A stretch of 64,000 bases of DNA, taken from assembly GCA_028554795.2 (NCBI GenBank), contig CM068830.1:48746227-48810226 (forward strand). Reading direction: 5' to 3'. Positions 11,800 through 24,951 of this stretch are shown here, piece by piece (the first letter of the stretch is position 1; each line of letters starts with the position of its first letter). The DNA is from Sinohyriopsis cumingii (taxonomy: Eukaryota > Mollusca > Bivalvia > Unionida > Unionidae). The position numbers and the translations under genes were made by a program. The notes beneath the pieces were generated by a model. It searched no databases. It was not told the origin of the DNA and saw nothing but the letters and a program-made list of their open reading frames with translations.

Positions 11800-13377
11800 G
11801 ACATGGCAGTTCCATAGGACTTGTAAGCCTAACATTGTACACTTTTGATAAAAAGAGAGAAAAATGACAATGTTTCATTGCATACTAGATTCCTTTATTT
11901 AAAGCATGGGTTATCAATCAAAACCAAGTTAATGTTTAGCTCACTTTTATGAAGTAGCAATTCTTCAAATTATGATAATACTGGTGACATTTGTGACTAA
12001 TAATTCAGATTTTTATTTTGTACCTTTAGCCTTCGTTTATATAACTTTTACAGAATTTTAACAACTTTACCAGTTACATTTTGTCTTTTAGCATTTCGTG
12101 TTTATCTTCATTTGGATGGGTTTATCTTTGTAAAGTTTTATCCAGTCTGTATATTCACATTTTTAGAACTTAACTTTTAACTGGCACCATAGCTATTAAT
12201 ACACTGACAGGTTGTTAAATTCTTATAGATACATATATTTTTCAACTGTGAAATTGCTACATTGTTCAGATATGACAAGCTTGGCTTGCAGAACACAAGT
12301 GCCAGGTTTAATTTATGACCTGTTCATTTGGCCTCTGTGAATCGTATAGATCGAGAAAAATGCACACATATGGGCCATTGTGGAAAATTTGGTCTGTAAT
12401 AAAAATGACTATCACTCGAAATCCCATAAAAAAGATATGACTAAGGTTTTATGAACATAATTTATCATTGGAAGAAAATAAGGTAAAGACCGTTTCTCAG
12501 TGAATTTGAATGGCTTGAGGTTGAAGTAGATGATGAGTGTTATTAGTTCATTTTTTCTGAACTAAGTATACTATTAAAAATGACAAAGTTTTTTTAGAAT
12601 TTGTCTTAACTCAGGCTGTTAATGTTAGTTATTTGATATTAGTTTCCTTTGCAACTGATTTCTGTACTCAGAATGACAAAGATGTTCAAATTGTTAGGGC
12701 TTGGTGAAGTTTTAAAATGAGCAATAACATTTTTAAGTAGGTTGCCCAATGGCTACTGAGGTTTGGATGGTTCTTGGAACCATGAGTAGATGAGAGCTGT
12801 TGTAACCCTTAGTTTGCATCAGGTACCACACATGTAAAAACATAATGTACCTTTAGACAGCCTCCTCAACTATTCTATCGTCCATCATCCTAGACAACAG
12901 TTGGCATTTCTGACTTTATACATACTCATACATTAGTTTATTCTTTGTTACATTTTTACTTTAGTTTATTTGCATCATGTTTACTTAAGTCATTTCAGGA
13001 ATGGAAATGGGGCAAAAGAAGGTTCGATCATATTTTAAAAGGCTTTACAAGTACCCATACATGTTTATTTTGAGCATTTGAGCCTACATTTTTTTCCTTC
13101 TTCCTGTATGCTATTTGGGAAATAAATGCAGCAGTATTTTTTTGTTTCCAGAAGATTTCATGATTTAATCTTTTTATTTTCTAGACATGATAATTGACCA
13201 TATGTTTTCAGTTGGTGCCAAGCCAATCAAAATATGTAAGATTTTTCACTCACCCAATAAAATTGATTGTCTTTTGCTTTTCTTGCTTCTTTGACAATTG
13301 ACACACACAATATTAGAGTAAACCAGCATGGGGTGTGCTCAATTCAGTCAGTTTAAAATTATCCACTGTGATCTTTT
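11800..13377. other. No recognised gene
   Basis: AT-rich sequence without long open frames or recognised repeats. Confidence 0.5.
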
Positions 13378-13388
13378 ACTATTTTCTG

Positions 13389-13682
13389 CACCGCACTGTT
13401 GGCCTAGTGGATAGAGCCTCTGCCTCGGATGCAGGAGGTCGTGGGTTCAAACCCTAGCCGAGTCATACCAAAGAATTACAAAAATGGTACTAACAGCTGC
13501 CTCGTTAGGCACTCAGCATTAAGAGGTTAGTGTTAGGACCGGTTGGCTTGGTGTCAGGATAATGTGACTGGGCATGATGCTCCAGTGCTAGACATCACTA
13601 TAAACTGCCACAATGCAGACATCATAGCGATATGACTGAAACATTGTTAAAGCTATGTTAAAAATCCTAATCACACACACAC
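13389..13682 (+). mobile_element. SINE-2, copy 2 (tRNA-derived, AC tail)
   Basis: Head TGTTGGCCTAGTGGATAGAG, B box GGTTCAAACCC at 13444-13454, a body shared with copy 1, and an extra 3' part (GGCTTGGTGTCAGGATAATG) ending in an ACACAC tail. A perfect 11-bp target duplication, ACTATTTTCTG, flanks it at 13378-13388 and 13683-13693. This is the most complete copy of the family here. Confidence 0.92.
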
Positions 13683-13699
13683 ACTATTTTCTGAGTTAT

Positions 13700-14649
13700 A
13701 TTTCTTATGTGCCGTATAGTTGCCAAGTAGGCAACTTCTTTTGTGCGATTAAAAAGCATTGGCATTGGCACAGCCTAATACATGTACAGTATGAAAATTG
13801 CTAACAGTATATATTATTAAGACGTTTGGGTGGGCATGCCTGACAAGTGTCCAGTGTTGTATCTTTTTATGTGATGGCTTTTATAACAGTGATTTTGTTG
13901 TCTCACCTCTGATGAATGTTACTGAAGGCTAGACATAGTAGTGATCACTGCATCCATCTGTCCATCATCAACATTTTGGTCAAAGTTTTTTTGAAGGGCC
14001 ATATATGCTGTTTGCATTAGTAGTTTTTTGTGCGACATTGCCCACAAATGCACGACGGGGAAGGAACATCTTAGAAATGGAATGCCAAGGAGGTCACATG
14101 TAAAAGACCATAGAGCGGTTGTTTATAGTTTAGTTGGGTTGTAATTGGTCAGTTCGTTCAGTCTGGCAGTATTATCAACAATGCTGTGGATAAACTATCA
14201 TCACATAGAATAAGTTTTCCATGGGATATAGAAATTCTTTACTGTAGTGGAGGTATAATGTCCAGGTAACATGGTTCAGTTAAAGTTTCAATTTTTAAAA
14301 ACCTTTAAATTCCCATATATATTCATAGTGACTAGACAAAACCAGATTTATCACTGTATACATAGTATCCTTAGAAATATGATAGAGTCAAGGTCATATG
14401 ACTAATTGTTATTTAACTTTTTTAGGTAACTGTAGATTGTTGCAGGTTTTCCAGGAGAATATATCTTGTGTCCATGTATGTATTGTGATGGTTTTTAGTA
14501 CACATATAAAATAAAGGTCAAATAGCTCTAAAATAGAATATTTAAAAGGTCAGAGATCATGTCATTGGTTTGTTTGATAGTGGGTTTTAAGGCTACATTG
14601 ACATCACTGCATAACATTGCAGACAAGACTACATTTACAATTTTTCTAG
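13700..14649. other. No recognised gene; probable intron upstream of CUB exon
   Basis: No EGF-like exon that would precede the CUB domain was found. The sequence ends in the polypyrimidine tract of the 14650 exon. Confidence 0.5.
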
Positions 14650-14850
14650 TTTGACAGAAGAGAGTGGTTTTCTTACGGATGGATGGGGGAACTATTCAGA
14701 GGATAACAAATGCATGTGGCTTATTGATAGTGGTGAAAGAAAGAGGCCAATAAGACTACGGACAAATCAGTTTGCCACTGAATGTGGATGGGATCACCTC
14801 TATATATTTGATGGGGACTCTGTTTTTGCACCTATTCTATCGGCTTACAG
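14650..14850 (+). CDS. ATRN: Attractin exon a: N-terminal half of CUB domain
   Basis: The acceptor is TTTTTCTAG and the donor CAG|GTATGT. The first base completes a codon from an upstream exon that was not found; the exon ends two bases into a codon. Translation starts LTEESGFLTDGWGNY and includes NKCMWLID and ATECGWDHLYIFDGDS. The Glu of ATEC and the Asp residues of WDHLY and FDGDS match the positions of the calcium site in many CUB domains. An LTG.SGF.TDG string opens the CUB of vertebrate attractins, so the domain begins here. A preceding EGF-like exon is expected in the family; none was found between 1 and 14649. Confidence 0.93.
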
Positions 14851-15703
14851 GTATGTTCATTATTCCATTACATGACATTAAATTTTACTTGAAACATTTA
14901 CTTTGTCATAGTTCAGATAGTAAATTGAATGAAAGTACTTTTCTCTCTGGTCATAATAGAGACAAAAATAGAGACAATTGGATGTAGAGATTTCAAAATG
15001 TATTGTCCTCACCACAGTTGTATTATTGCATAGTATTGTATTGTATAAGGTGGCAACCTCAAAAATAGGTTAAAGTCAAAAGTAGAAGTCCTCTTCATAT
15101 GTTTGTGGGATGAAATGTAGAAATATTTGATGAGTTAATAATGGATGTAGAACTTCACCTGAGGCATAATCTTTCTTTTTTGTAGAAATGTTTTTTCATT
15201 ATTTTTTCAAGGATCATTTTTGGCAGGAATTATATGGACAGAATACTATTTTAATCATTTGGGAATGCTGTTATTATTTTTAATATTCATGTTATCAAAT
15301 CAGATAAGGTTTCATTGTAAAGTGTAAGGTAAAAGACAGTCTAATGATATTATAACATCAACCACTTTCCTTATGACCATGATGATGACACCATGCATAG
15401 AATAACAAATAATTACTTCATGTTATCCTGTTTTAAATATTAACAGTATGAATCCTGAAACTTATATTACTAAGATTTAAATATTTTCATAATATAATAG
15501 TACATGGGGATCGGTTAGGGTGTTTTTCCTACCTGTCCAGGTTGCAGTCAGATCTGTGGCTGCACTGTTGGAAATAAATAGCAAATTTATATGAAAATTT
15601 GAGGAGTGAAATCATGATTTAACTTACATTTATGATTGATACCAAAAAAGGGTTGTGCTAATTAGATGTGTCAAATAAGGTTAATATTCTTTGCAATTTT
15701 TAG

Positions 15704-15832
15704 TGGCCTTGTATTGCCAGAGCTAAATGACAAGAATAACATTACAGAGGTTGTTGCAAAGTCAGGGAAAGCCTATGTGTATTTCTACAGTGATGCTGCA
15801 TACAATATGTCTGGATTTAACATAACATATAG
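15704..15832 (+). CDS. ATRN: Attractin exon b: C-terminal half of CUB domain
   Basis: The acceptor is GCAATTTTTAG and the donor ATAG|GTAAGT. The exon enters and leaves after the second codon base. It reads SGLVLPELNDKNNITEVV, then a hydrophobic strand (KAYVYFYSDAAYNMSGFNIT). The SDAAYN.SGFNI signature matches vertebrate attractin almost residue for residue. Three N-glycosylation sequons (NIT, NMS, NIT) suit a secreted ectodomain. Confidence 0.94.
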
Positions 15833-16041
15833 GTAAGTGTGAAGAAAGTCTGATTAAATTTTTTTTTGGAAAAAGAAAGTTTAGCATGCTTGTCACATTC
15901 GCTTTATGTTTATAAAAGTATATAAAGACTACTGGATTTGTGAAACCTGTTAATATCACATTAGCTTATTGTTTATTTATTGGAGGCAACTCTAGCCTCA
16001 TGCACTCTGCTTGTCTTTCAGAGTTATGAACCTTTTTGATT

Positions 16042-16059
16042 TGTGTGTGTGTGTGTGTG
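16042..16059. repeat. (TG)n microsatellite
   Basis: TG dinucleotide run in the intron between the CUB and EGF exons. Confidence 0.85.
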
Positions 16060-16968
16060 ATATACATAATTCTTTCCTGTGTGGTATTGTGCAACTGGTC
16101 CCATGATTTTGGATGAATTGTCCTGAAACTATGCATACATTTTTGACATTAGGCCAATAAGTGTATATCATTATGAAAATTTTGTGGTGCATACTTCAAA
16201 CAGTTAGGCTCCTTTGCCATATTAAATGTCTATACCATGATAATTCCGTGTTCAACTAGTCCTATAGTTTCTTGATGAACTGCCTGGATACTTCTTATAT
16301 GTTTCTAACCTACCAATCATTTAATATAAAAACAATAATATAGCACAATTTTCTGCAAACATAAAATCTAGAGCCATTTCCAGATTATATTAACCAATGA
16401 ATATACAACAGCTTAAGAGAGAAATACCATGTATTTAGAAAAACAATAACAAGTTCTAAAAGATTATGCCACAGGCAGTAATGATATTGATAATAAAATG
16501 GGGAGGAGGGGGTGCATTACACACTGGAACAAATATACTTGTAATAATCTGTCTTACTTTATTTTATTTTTTTTCATTCCATCCATTCAGGGGAACCATT
16601 TCATACAAAATTAGAAACAAGTAACTGTTCGCTCACAGTCTTGACAATAAATGTATCAAAAACTGATATCCCTGGTTGTGCTATATATGTTGAGCAGGTG
16701 CCACGCATAGTGGATAGTTTATGGCTATAGACCATTTCGGTAACCTAGTTATCTCCCTCTCATGTTAGGTATTTACTATGTCTGGTAGGTAATTAAGCCA
16801 CCGGACAAGAAGATAACTGCGATTGTCACTAATGAATCCATCTTTGCCATGTGTTTTGTATTTATGTTAATCATGACACATGAGCAATTTGTAGCCCCTC
16901 TCACAGTATGTAATTACTAAGGGGGAAACGAATGGGTAACTACATATGTATACAGCAACAAAATGAAG

Positions 16969-16972
<4 letters not shown>

Positions 16973-17016
<44 letters not shown>
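16973..17016. repeat. (CT)n(TA)n microsatellite
   Basis: A CT run passes directly into a TA run and then into the AATAAT tail of the truncated LINE that follows. Confidence 0.85.
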
Positions 17017-17026
17017 ATAAAAATAA

Positions 17027-17236
17027 CATAATAATAATAATAATGAGGACTTTGTATAGCGCCTATTTTTTAGAAGCTCCAAGCACTTTACTACATTAGA
17101 CAAAACCTGTAAGATTAAAAAAAACATATAACGATATGATTACAGACACAAACTCCATGAAATTAGAAAACATAAAAAAACATGCTGAGAATATTTAAGG
17201 TAGGAAACATTATTAGGTCTTTAAGTTTGTTCTTGG
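17027..17236 (-). mobile_element. 5'-truncated CR1/L2-like LINE, 3' end only
   Basis: On the minus strand this reads from a string equivalent to CAAGAACAAACTTAA through AACATTATTAGG and AAAGTGCTTGGAGCTTCTAA to the tail AGTCCTCATTATT. It corresponds to the last ~200 bp of the LINE copies at 11580-11796 and 38310-38534. Heavy 5' truncation is the common fate of LINE inserts. Confidence 0.85.
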
Positions 17237-17239
17237 CCT

Positions 17240-18440
17240 TTAAAGTGTTGGTATAAAGCAATTTGATATACCCACACTACTGGTATATCAAATTGTGATC
17301 CGCCCATGGCACAATAATATGCATACAGAAACATTCTTGGAACTGTGTTGCTGTTGGGTCTATTCCTATAGATCAGTGATGAATTTCCACACATTAATTA
17401 TTAGTGAGGTGTGAAAAAAATGATAAAACATAATAATAATCCCCGTTTTCTAAATGAATTTAACATGGTACACAATTTAATCTTAAACCTTTCTTTTTCC
17501 GTTTTTTCCACCATCTCATGCACAAGGGACAAAATATGCAGAAATCTGGAGTGAGAGAGAAAAAGAAATTTGGCTGGATAAAAAAGATTGAAACTGAAAT
17601 TGCACCAAGTAACCTACAGTATCTTTCTTCATAACCGTATGTTTACACTTCCCTTGGGACCTATCTAAAGTGTTTATACAAAGTTGCAATTTGCAGGTCA
17701 AGACAGTATGGTAAATGTCTTGGTTATGGGGCACACACATGTAATGTATTTAAGGCTTTGTTGATGATTGTTGTTGTTTCTTAAACCTACTATAAGATTC
17801 TAAAAACAATTGTTATTAATTAAAATTGAAGATAAAAAAAAACAACAAAGGCCTTCTGTCTCTTTTTTTTACCATTGTATCAAAATAAGGTTAAAAAGAA
17901 TCCGTGAAAAGATAATACTACAATGTCTCTGGACTTGTGAAGAATGATGGTAAATGTTAAGTTAAACCAACCAAACGAAGAGAGACAGACAGAACAATTT
18001 ATGGTCAGTAGTAATGTTAATTAAAGCATAATAACGACTTGGATCAACTTTAAAGATATTAAAATATTTTAATTACCTCCTGTTGGTTCATCATTTCACT
18101 TAGATTCTATTCCAAGCTAATTTGCTTGGTCAAGATCACTAAAATGTAAGGACCATAATACAGAAACCAGTCACAAGACCTAGTGTCTGAGGAAGAAAGT
18201 ATATGTCATAAAGAATTATACTCGAAAGGAAAGCAAAGGGACCAGCTTCATGAACATTGTGAGTATGACACATCGTAAAATAATAAAATGCAAATAGCAA
18301 TGAGCAACACCTGAAGAAGACTATGGGGGATACGGAAACTCATTAATAAAGCATTTAAAGTGCAAACAAATAAAACAATATACAGCTCATCGTTTGTAAA
18401 ATAACTCTGATAAACAGTCCAGCTATTATGGAACGTGATC
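17240..18440. other. No recognised gene (intron)
   Basis: AT-rich intron DNA. A short imperfect repeat of ATATCAAATTG lies near 17255-17296; nothing else was recognised. Confidence 0.5.
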
Positions 18441-18535
18441 AGTAGATTATAGATGATGATAATGTTCATCCATCGGTGTCGATGAGGACCATTTAATGTC
18501 ATCGATTCACTGGGGGTGGGTCCAGAGATGGCTGA

Positions 18536-20751
18536 TCAGTCCGATCCAGGCCCGGAAGAATCTGTTGCAGTGGGGACATGGATGTGCAGGTTGCTGGTTG
18601 AGAATTGTGGAACTCCTGTTCCTGGATTTGCGCAGATCACGTTTTCAGTTGCGTCCACCAGTCTTTTCTGCTCAAAGGCTTCCGCACCAGCATTGACTTG
18701 ACTGCGCAAAGCAGATCGGTTAGCAGCGACACTCTCCCAGCTATCGTTATCAATTCCTAGGTTCTTCAGCAAAGCCTTGAGGGTGTCCTTGTACCACTTT
18801 TTTTTGACCACCGTGAGATCTTTTTCCTTGTTGTAGCTCTCCATAAAAGACCTTCTTAGGTAGGTGTTCTACCGACATGCGGACAACATGGCCAGCCCAT
18901 TGGAGTTGTGCCTTGCACAGCATGGTGTGGAAGCTTGTCATGCTGGCCTTAGTGACCACCTCTGTGTTTGGTACCTTGTCCTGCCATTTGATTTTCAGAA
19001 GTTTCCTCAGAGAGCTCATATGGAAGTGATTCAGTTTTTTAACATGGCGGCTATACACAGTCCATGTCTCGCAAGCATAGAGGAGGATGGGGAGAACAGC
19101 CGCTGCTTAGACTTGGTGGCAAGCTTGATGCCTCTCCTATCCCAGACATTTGAGCGGAGTCTACAAAATGCTATACTGGCTTTGGCAATCCTAGTGTTGA
19201 CCACATCGTCTATGTGGACTGCTTGTGAGAGGGTGCTGCCGAGGTTTGTGAACCTGTCTACATTTTTGAGCTTATGGCCATTGACAGTGATGGATGGTTC
19301 CAGGTAATCTTCTCCAGGAGCTGGCTGATGCAGAACCTCGGTCTTGCTGGTAGAGATGATGAGTCCGAAGTTGGAGCACGCTGTGGAAAAAAGGTTTATG
19401 CTCTGTTGCATGCCTGCCTCCGTGCTGGAGTTGAGGGCACAGTCATCTGCAAACAGCAGGTCACGAATGTTCTCAATTTGGACTTTGGTTTTGGCTTTAA
19501 GCCTCCTCAGGTTGAACAACTTCCCATCCAGATGGTATCGGAGATCTCCAACATTGCTGTCCTTGAAAGCATCCATCAACATTGCAGAGAACATGAGGCT
19601 GAAGATAGTGGGGGCTAAGACGCATCCTTATTTCACACCATTCGTAACTGCAAAGGGTTTGGAATAGTTACCCTGGTCGTGGACTCTGGCAAGCATGCCA
19701 TCATGAAACTGTCTCACCATTTCAGTGAAGACTTCTGGACATCCAAATTTGGCCAAGATCTTCCAAATGCCTTCCCTGCTGACAGTGTCGAATACCTTAG
19801 TCAGGTCCACGAAGGTGGTATATAGCTGGACATTTTGTTCAAGACATTTTTCTTGCAACTGCCTTGCAGCAAAGATCATGTCGATGGTGCCCCTGTCCTT
19901 TCTGAAGCCACGCTGGCAGTAGGCCATGATCAAGGTGTTCTGTGAGTCTGTTCAGCAGTAGCCTGACGAGGACCTTGCCAGCAATGCAGAGTAGAGAGGT
20001 TCATCTATGGTTCTTGCAGGATTGGCGATTGCCTTTGCATTTGTAAAGGTGGTTGATGGATGCATCTTTGAATTCCTGGGGTATGCGTTTCATCTTCCAC
20101 ATACCACAGAACATCTCTGTTAGTCTTCCCACTAACTTAGGCCCACCAGACTTGTAGATCTCAGCTGGGATGGAGTCTGCTCCTGGAGCTTTTCCACTAG
20201 ACAGGAGCTCAGTGGCCTTGTGCGTTTCCAGCACTGTTGGAGGGTCAGCCAACCTATCGTTGATCTCCACCTGTGGTAGACGGTTGATCGCTTCATTGTT
20301 GATGGAAGAGGGTCTGTTGAGGATACTGTCAAAGTGTTCCACCCAACGATCCAGTATCTTCTTCTTGGTTATGAGAGCGCTGCCATCGGAGCTCAAGAGT
20401 GGGGCTGTGCCTGATGTTAGATGTTACTGAGCCATAAACATCATGAAGAGCACTATAGAAATTCTACATGTCGTGTCTGTCGGCAAAGGACTGGATATCA
20501 TCAGCCTTTCAGCTCAGCCATGTGTCCTGCATCTCACGTAGTTTCTTCTGCACAGCTTAGTGGACTCTGCTGAAGGCATCTTTCTTTGCAGCAGACTTGG
20601 GGTCGATATTGTATACATGATGGAGACGATGCTTCTCCTCTAGCAGGGACTGTATTTCTTCACAGTTCTCGTCAAACCAGTCTTGGTGCTTTTGCACAGT
20701 GATGCCAAGGGCTTCAGATGCAGTGGAGTACACCAGATGTTTGAAGGCCAT
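18536..20751 (-). pseudogene. RTE-like reverse transcriptase and C-terminal region, broken
   Basis: Segments in at least three frames. 20751-20557 is a linker (HQDWFDENCEEIQSLLEEKH). 20396-20001 contains SSGKAPGADSIPAEIYKSGG. 19933-19628 contains GFRKDRGTIDMIFAARQL and TKVFDTVSREGIWKIL. An in-frame TAA follows VTNGVK where a Gln codon is expected. 19594-19031 contains DLLFADDCALN, the catalytic FADD box, and LDGKLFNLRR. 19058-18750 contains LQWAGHVVRMSVEHLPKKVF. Order and motifs are complete, so decay is by point changes and small indels and not by large deletion. Confidence 0.9.
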
Positions 20752-20862
20752 CCAGCATTTCTCTACATCGTTGGTATTAGAGTCTGTGGTTTCTAGCTGA
20801 CTTGTCAGAGCTTCAGACAGAGCTTGCTCATTGTTGCAGACTTTCAGCCTGGAGACGTTGAG

Positions 20863-21675
20863 TCATTTTGGGACTTTAATTCCCTGTGGGCATCTGGGAG
20901 GTTGAATTTTAAGATTCATCTTGGAAATCTGTAGCCTGTGGTCTGTCCAGCAGTCAGCACCACACATGGCCTTGGTCACACGGACATCCTGCCTGTCATT
21001 CGTATGAACTAAGATGTAGTCAATCTGATACCAATGCTTAGACCTTGGGTGCATCCAAGTTGTTTTATTGCGGTTAGGCAGACAGAAGATGGTGTTTGTG
21101 ACCAGGAGATCAAATGTTGTGCACTTTCTCAAGAGTGGATGTCCATTACTGTTGCATTTGCCAGTTCCATGTCTACCAATAACTCCCTTCCATGAGATGT
21201 GGTCCAAACCAACTCTGATGTTAAAATCACCAAGACTGATCAGATTGTCTGACTTGGGTACCAAAGTAATCAGAGTTTCCAGATCCTGGTAGAACTTGTC
21301 TTTGGCTTCCTCCGAGTAGGTCATGCTTGGTGCATAAGCACTAATGAGTGTGGCTTGCTTTTTTCCATGTAAAGGAAGCTTCAGCATTATAAGCCGGTCA
21401 TTAATTCCCTTTGGTAAGATGGAGAGCTTATTCACCAAACTCGACTTGACAGCGAATCCAACTCCAGACTCCCAACGTTCATGGGTGCCACGTCCACTCC
21501 AGAAAAAGGTGTAACCAGCTCCAACTTCAATCAGTTGGCCCTCATTGGCCAAGTGAGTTTCACTTAGGGCTGCTATCTCTATCTTGTAGCGAGCAAGTTC
21601 TCTTGCAGTCAGGGTAGTTCTTCTCTCTGGTATGTCAGCCTCTGCACGATCCAATAGAGTGCATATGTTCCACAC
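20863..21675 (-). pseudogene. RTE-like endonuclease domain
   Basis: Open for 270 codons: MWNICTLLDRAEADIPERRT, then IEIAALSETHLANEGQL with the catalytic Glu of an exonuclease/endonuclease/phosphatase fold. Next come SAYAPSMTYSEEAKDKFYQ, ISLGDFNIRVGLD with the GDFN box, and WTDHRLQISKM with the DH box near the end. All main motifs of the nicking endonuclease are present. The frame breaks downstream before the reverse transcriptase. Confidence 0.92.
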
Positions 21676-22499
21676 ACCAAGAGTGAGTGGAACTTTTTAG
21701 GTTTTCTTTGTTTTTCAACCGTAAGAATGGGATTCCCTCCAGCCACGGTAAGCTGGTCGGGGTAGATGAAGCAGGCTTATTTAGGGCACCTTTTCTAGCC
21801 CCTTCCTCAGGCTATGGAGGTAAGCAGCGCTATCCTGAAGATGTCTGCTTAGTAGCTTACACAGCTGCCGAAATCCATTTCTGCTTCAGATCAGTGAAAG
21901 ACGACCATATGGCCTGAGCCGCCAGCATGCAGGTCCGCCACTATGGCTGCCAGTGCATCCACACCTGCTGCGTTGCAGCTCGCCCATTGCCGCAAGACTT
22001 GGGCACGGGTGATGACATAAATGACTTGCATGTGAGTTGGATTAAAGTGAGGAAGAGTTGCACTGTGTCAGCCTCACTCTCTCATCCAGGCTTCACTTTG
22101 TCCAGTTGCAAGATGTAGTCAAGATGGCTGGAATAGAGACTGGATGCATTGGATGACCTAGGTGTCTGGCCGTGCTCTTAGTGCTCCACATCGCTTTGCT
22201 GGGTCTGCTTTTCTGCCCGTTGACCAGCTGGTGGTTCCTCCGCGCTGTCCACCGGTTCCAGTCTTCAGATGCAATGGGTGACAATCCCTGACTCACCGGG
22301 GGTCTGAAACCCATTGGTTACTCTCAGTCTGGTTTGGCCGGCCAGTCTAAGCCATTGTCCGTGGTGTGGTTACTGTGCATGCTACAGCTTCTTGGAGTCA
22401 CAGGTGAGAGTTGAGCGCCAAGTGGAGACCAAAGGTGGACTAGCTACCCCCAAGGGAGTACGACTGCTACCCCCACCAGAGGGTAGATTATAGATAGGA

Positions 22500-24795
22500 A
22501 TAACTTAAATACGCAATGAAAAAATGGAACACAGTGGAAATAAAATAAGCAATAGGAATTATTTTTGTTTTTAATTTTCTCCCCTGAAAAAATCCAAAGA
22601 CATTTTTAGTCATCAGATTCATCTGTATTAAATATAATTACTTATAATTAATTTTCAAAACTGACAGTAATAATTGTATGAAACATGCCCTTTTGAGAAA
22701 GTATGCAATTGTCGTCATCAAACGGAAACTATTACATTAAATAATGTTCATGGCCAATATTTTGGATAGTATCAATTTAACACAATGAAAATAAAGTATG
22801 CAGTGGAAATTATTTTATTTTTAAATGATTTGTTTAATTAAGGAAGGTTAACAACAATTTCATTATCAGGTGCTAATTCTAAGCGTTTTGCATAATATAG
22901 AACATTGTCATGAATGAAGGTTCATAATTGACTTACTTAAGTAAAATGCTACTTTCAGCATTTAGTTCAACTGTAATTAGTGTTTTGTTTTTATATGTTT
23001 GTGTTGTTATTGTTGTTGATTGCCAATGAATTGTGTGTTCACTATTTTATTATTCCTAAATTATCTTCTTTTACATTTTTTTAAAACTTTCAGTTGCAAG
23101 TATTTGCACATGTTATCCACATACCCATTGATATATGATTATATCGATTGTGCCTAACAATTATTCGCAAATTACTTTATTGCGCATTTATTTAGGGCAT
23201 TTAATTGGAAAGTTTGTCCATGGCGCAAAGTATAATTTTAATCACTTCATTCTGTTTTGCAATGAGTGAATGTCGACCAGTGGCAGTACCCACCAGAAGT
23301 GTTTCTGTTGCAACCTCCATACACTAAAGAGCTCAGAAAGAAAGGGCAGATACTGAGGTTACCGAAAAAGGATTTTGTACTCATTTGTATAAAATTCATA
23401 GAAATATATTTGTAGGATCAGTCATCATAAGGAATGTTTGTTTTTTTAAATTTAAAAAAAAAATATGTGTATCCATTTGGTCAACCGTCTGTTTTTCATT
23501 GCCAACCTCAGCACTTTTTAGAGAAAAAAGAATTAAAAAATGTCACATTAAATATACATGTTTAAAACAAACACCTGCCAACTCTAATTTAAAACCAGTG
23601 CAGCAGGAGACATTTTTTATTGCCTAACATAGTTTTTTCCCCAGGAACTATGCAGAAACAAAACTTCTTTTTTTCTTTCTGACATTCTGAACTTTTGTAA
23701 TTCTTCCCAATATACAGTATGAATGTTTTGCTATTAATAATGTACAAAGTGTTATGTTGTGAAGAAAATGATAAAAAAAAAAACATAACATGCTGGAGCA
23801 AGTCTGGCAACATTTTGACAGCTAGAAAGTGCAAAACATAAGCATGCACAAACTATTTTAGATGAAAATGAAAATATGGGTAAGAGGTAAGCAACCAAAC
23901 CTATTGAAAATAAAACAACATTTAAAAGTGTTTGAAAACAAAAATCAAGTTTTATTAGTCTTATTGACTGTTATGCACATTGCATAGAAATACAAAATTT
24001 AGGATATATTTTTTGGCAACATGTGTGATAGGTATGTAAACCATGAATATAGGTGTCACAGCAGAGAAGAAAACCATTGGCTATTTAATGGTTAATTTCC
24101 TTTGTTAAAAGCAGATCTGGATAAAGAATCACATACATATTTAAGGATTCGAGAGGGTCATATTTTGTCTATACAAGTTTCATCTGGATCTGATAAGGGG
24201 CTGCAATTGACTCTTATAGAACCTACCCCTTTCAGCAGAGATTATCTTTCTGACCGAGATTCTCAGCCAACAGTGCTTGCATTTTACTGTTAGGCAGGTG
24301 ACTGATGACATGGCTCACCTCATGTTCGAGAGTTATTCCTTTGTCGGGTGTTAACTCAATATATCATGTGTGATAATTCCATTGTGTTCAGCTAATTCCA
24401 CAGCTTTTGATGAATTGCATTTAAATGTTTGAAAGATCATTTACATCAGGTAAACAGGTTTCGTTGTTGCACTGTAATGATTGTTGTTTTTTCTTTGGTT
24501 GGTTATGATCCATTACACATCCATTTTAAGTGGTCTTTTATATCTTAATAGATACTTTCAAGCATTCTTCCAGCATTTTTTGTTTTTGTAATTGTGAGAG
24601 GGTGTGATATGAGTGAGGGGGGACATGAGCATCTGTATCTTAGAAAATACATTTCATGTTATTATTTGCTGTGACATAACTTTCACAGTTGGTAATACGT
24701 AAGTATAAAACTCTTATTTGTTTCTTTTATGTGTATCACGTTTTCTGTAGCAACTTTATATAATGCCTTCAAAAGGTTCTCAATAAATATTTCCC
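22500..24795. other. No recognised gene (intron)
   Basis: AT-rich sequence with short open frames only. None is accepted as coding. Confidence 0.5.
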
Positions 24796-24834
24796 TCACA
24801 CACACACATGCACATGCAGACACACACACACACA
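24796..24834. repeat. (CA)n microsatellite
   Basis: Interrupted CA run about 120 bp upstream of the EGF exon. Confidence 0.85.
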
Positions 24835-24951
24835 AGACAGTTTTAGTATCCTTTCATCTAATGCAGTTTGAGAAATAAACAAAGAAATATTGATTCTTGT
24901 TATTGATTTCTTTATATTTGTTCTATTTAACTTTCTTATTCTAAATTTCAG

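Larger units (their letters stand above)
18455..22482 (-). mobile_element. Near full-length RTE-like non-LTR retrotransposon
   Basis: A 4.0-kb element is flanked by a perfect 13-bp target duplication, GTAGATTATAGAT, at 18442-18454 and 22483-22495. It reads on the minus strand: a GC-richer 5' leader, an apurinic-type endonuclease, a reverse transcriptase, a C-terminal region, and a 3' end of ATCATC-type repeats (18455-18466). A short-repeat 3' tail and the single long frame fit the RTE group. Several frameshifts and at least one stop disable it. It is clearly GC-richer than the surrounding intron. Confidence 0.92.

Noticed and set aside
14851..14987. Extension of the CUB exon past 14850 (the open frame continues to 14875)
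   Set aside because: CAG|GTATGT is a good donor, and only splicing at 14850 joins in phase to SGLVLPEL at 15704.
16867..17127. Minus-strand open frame with an RERERER run
   Set aside because: It is the translation of the CT microsatellite and the truncated LINE tail.
18864..19618. Long plus-strand open frames (18864-19307, 19274-19618) and others up to 22118
   Set aside because: They overlap the RTE-like reverse transcriptase and endonuclease on the minus strand, which carry the recognisable motifs; the plus-strand frames are shadows.
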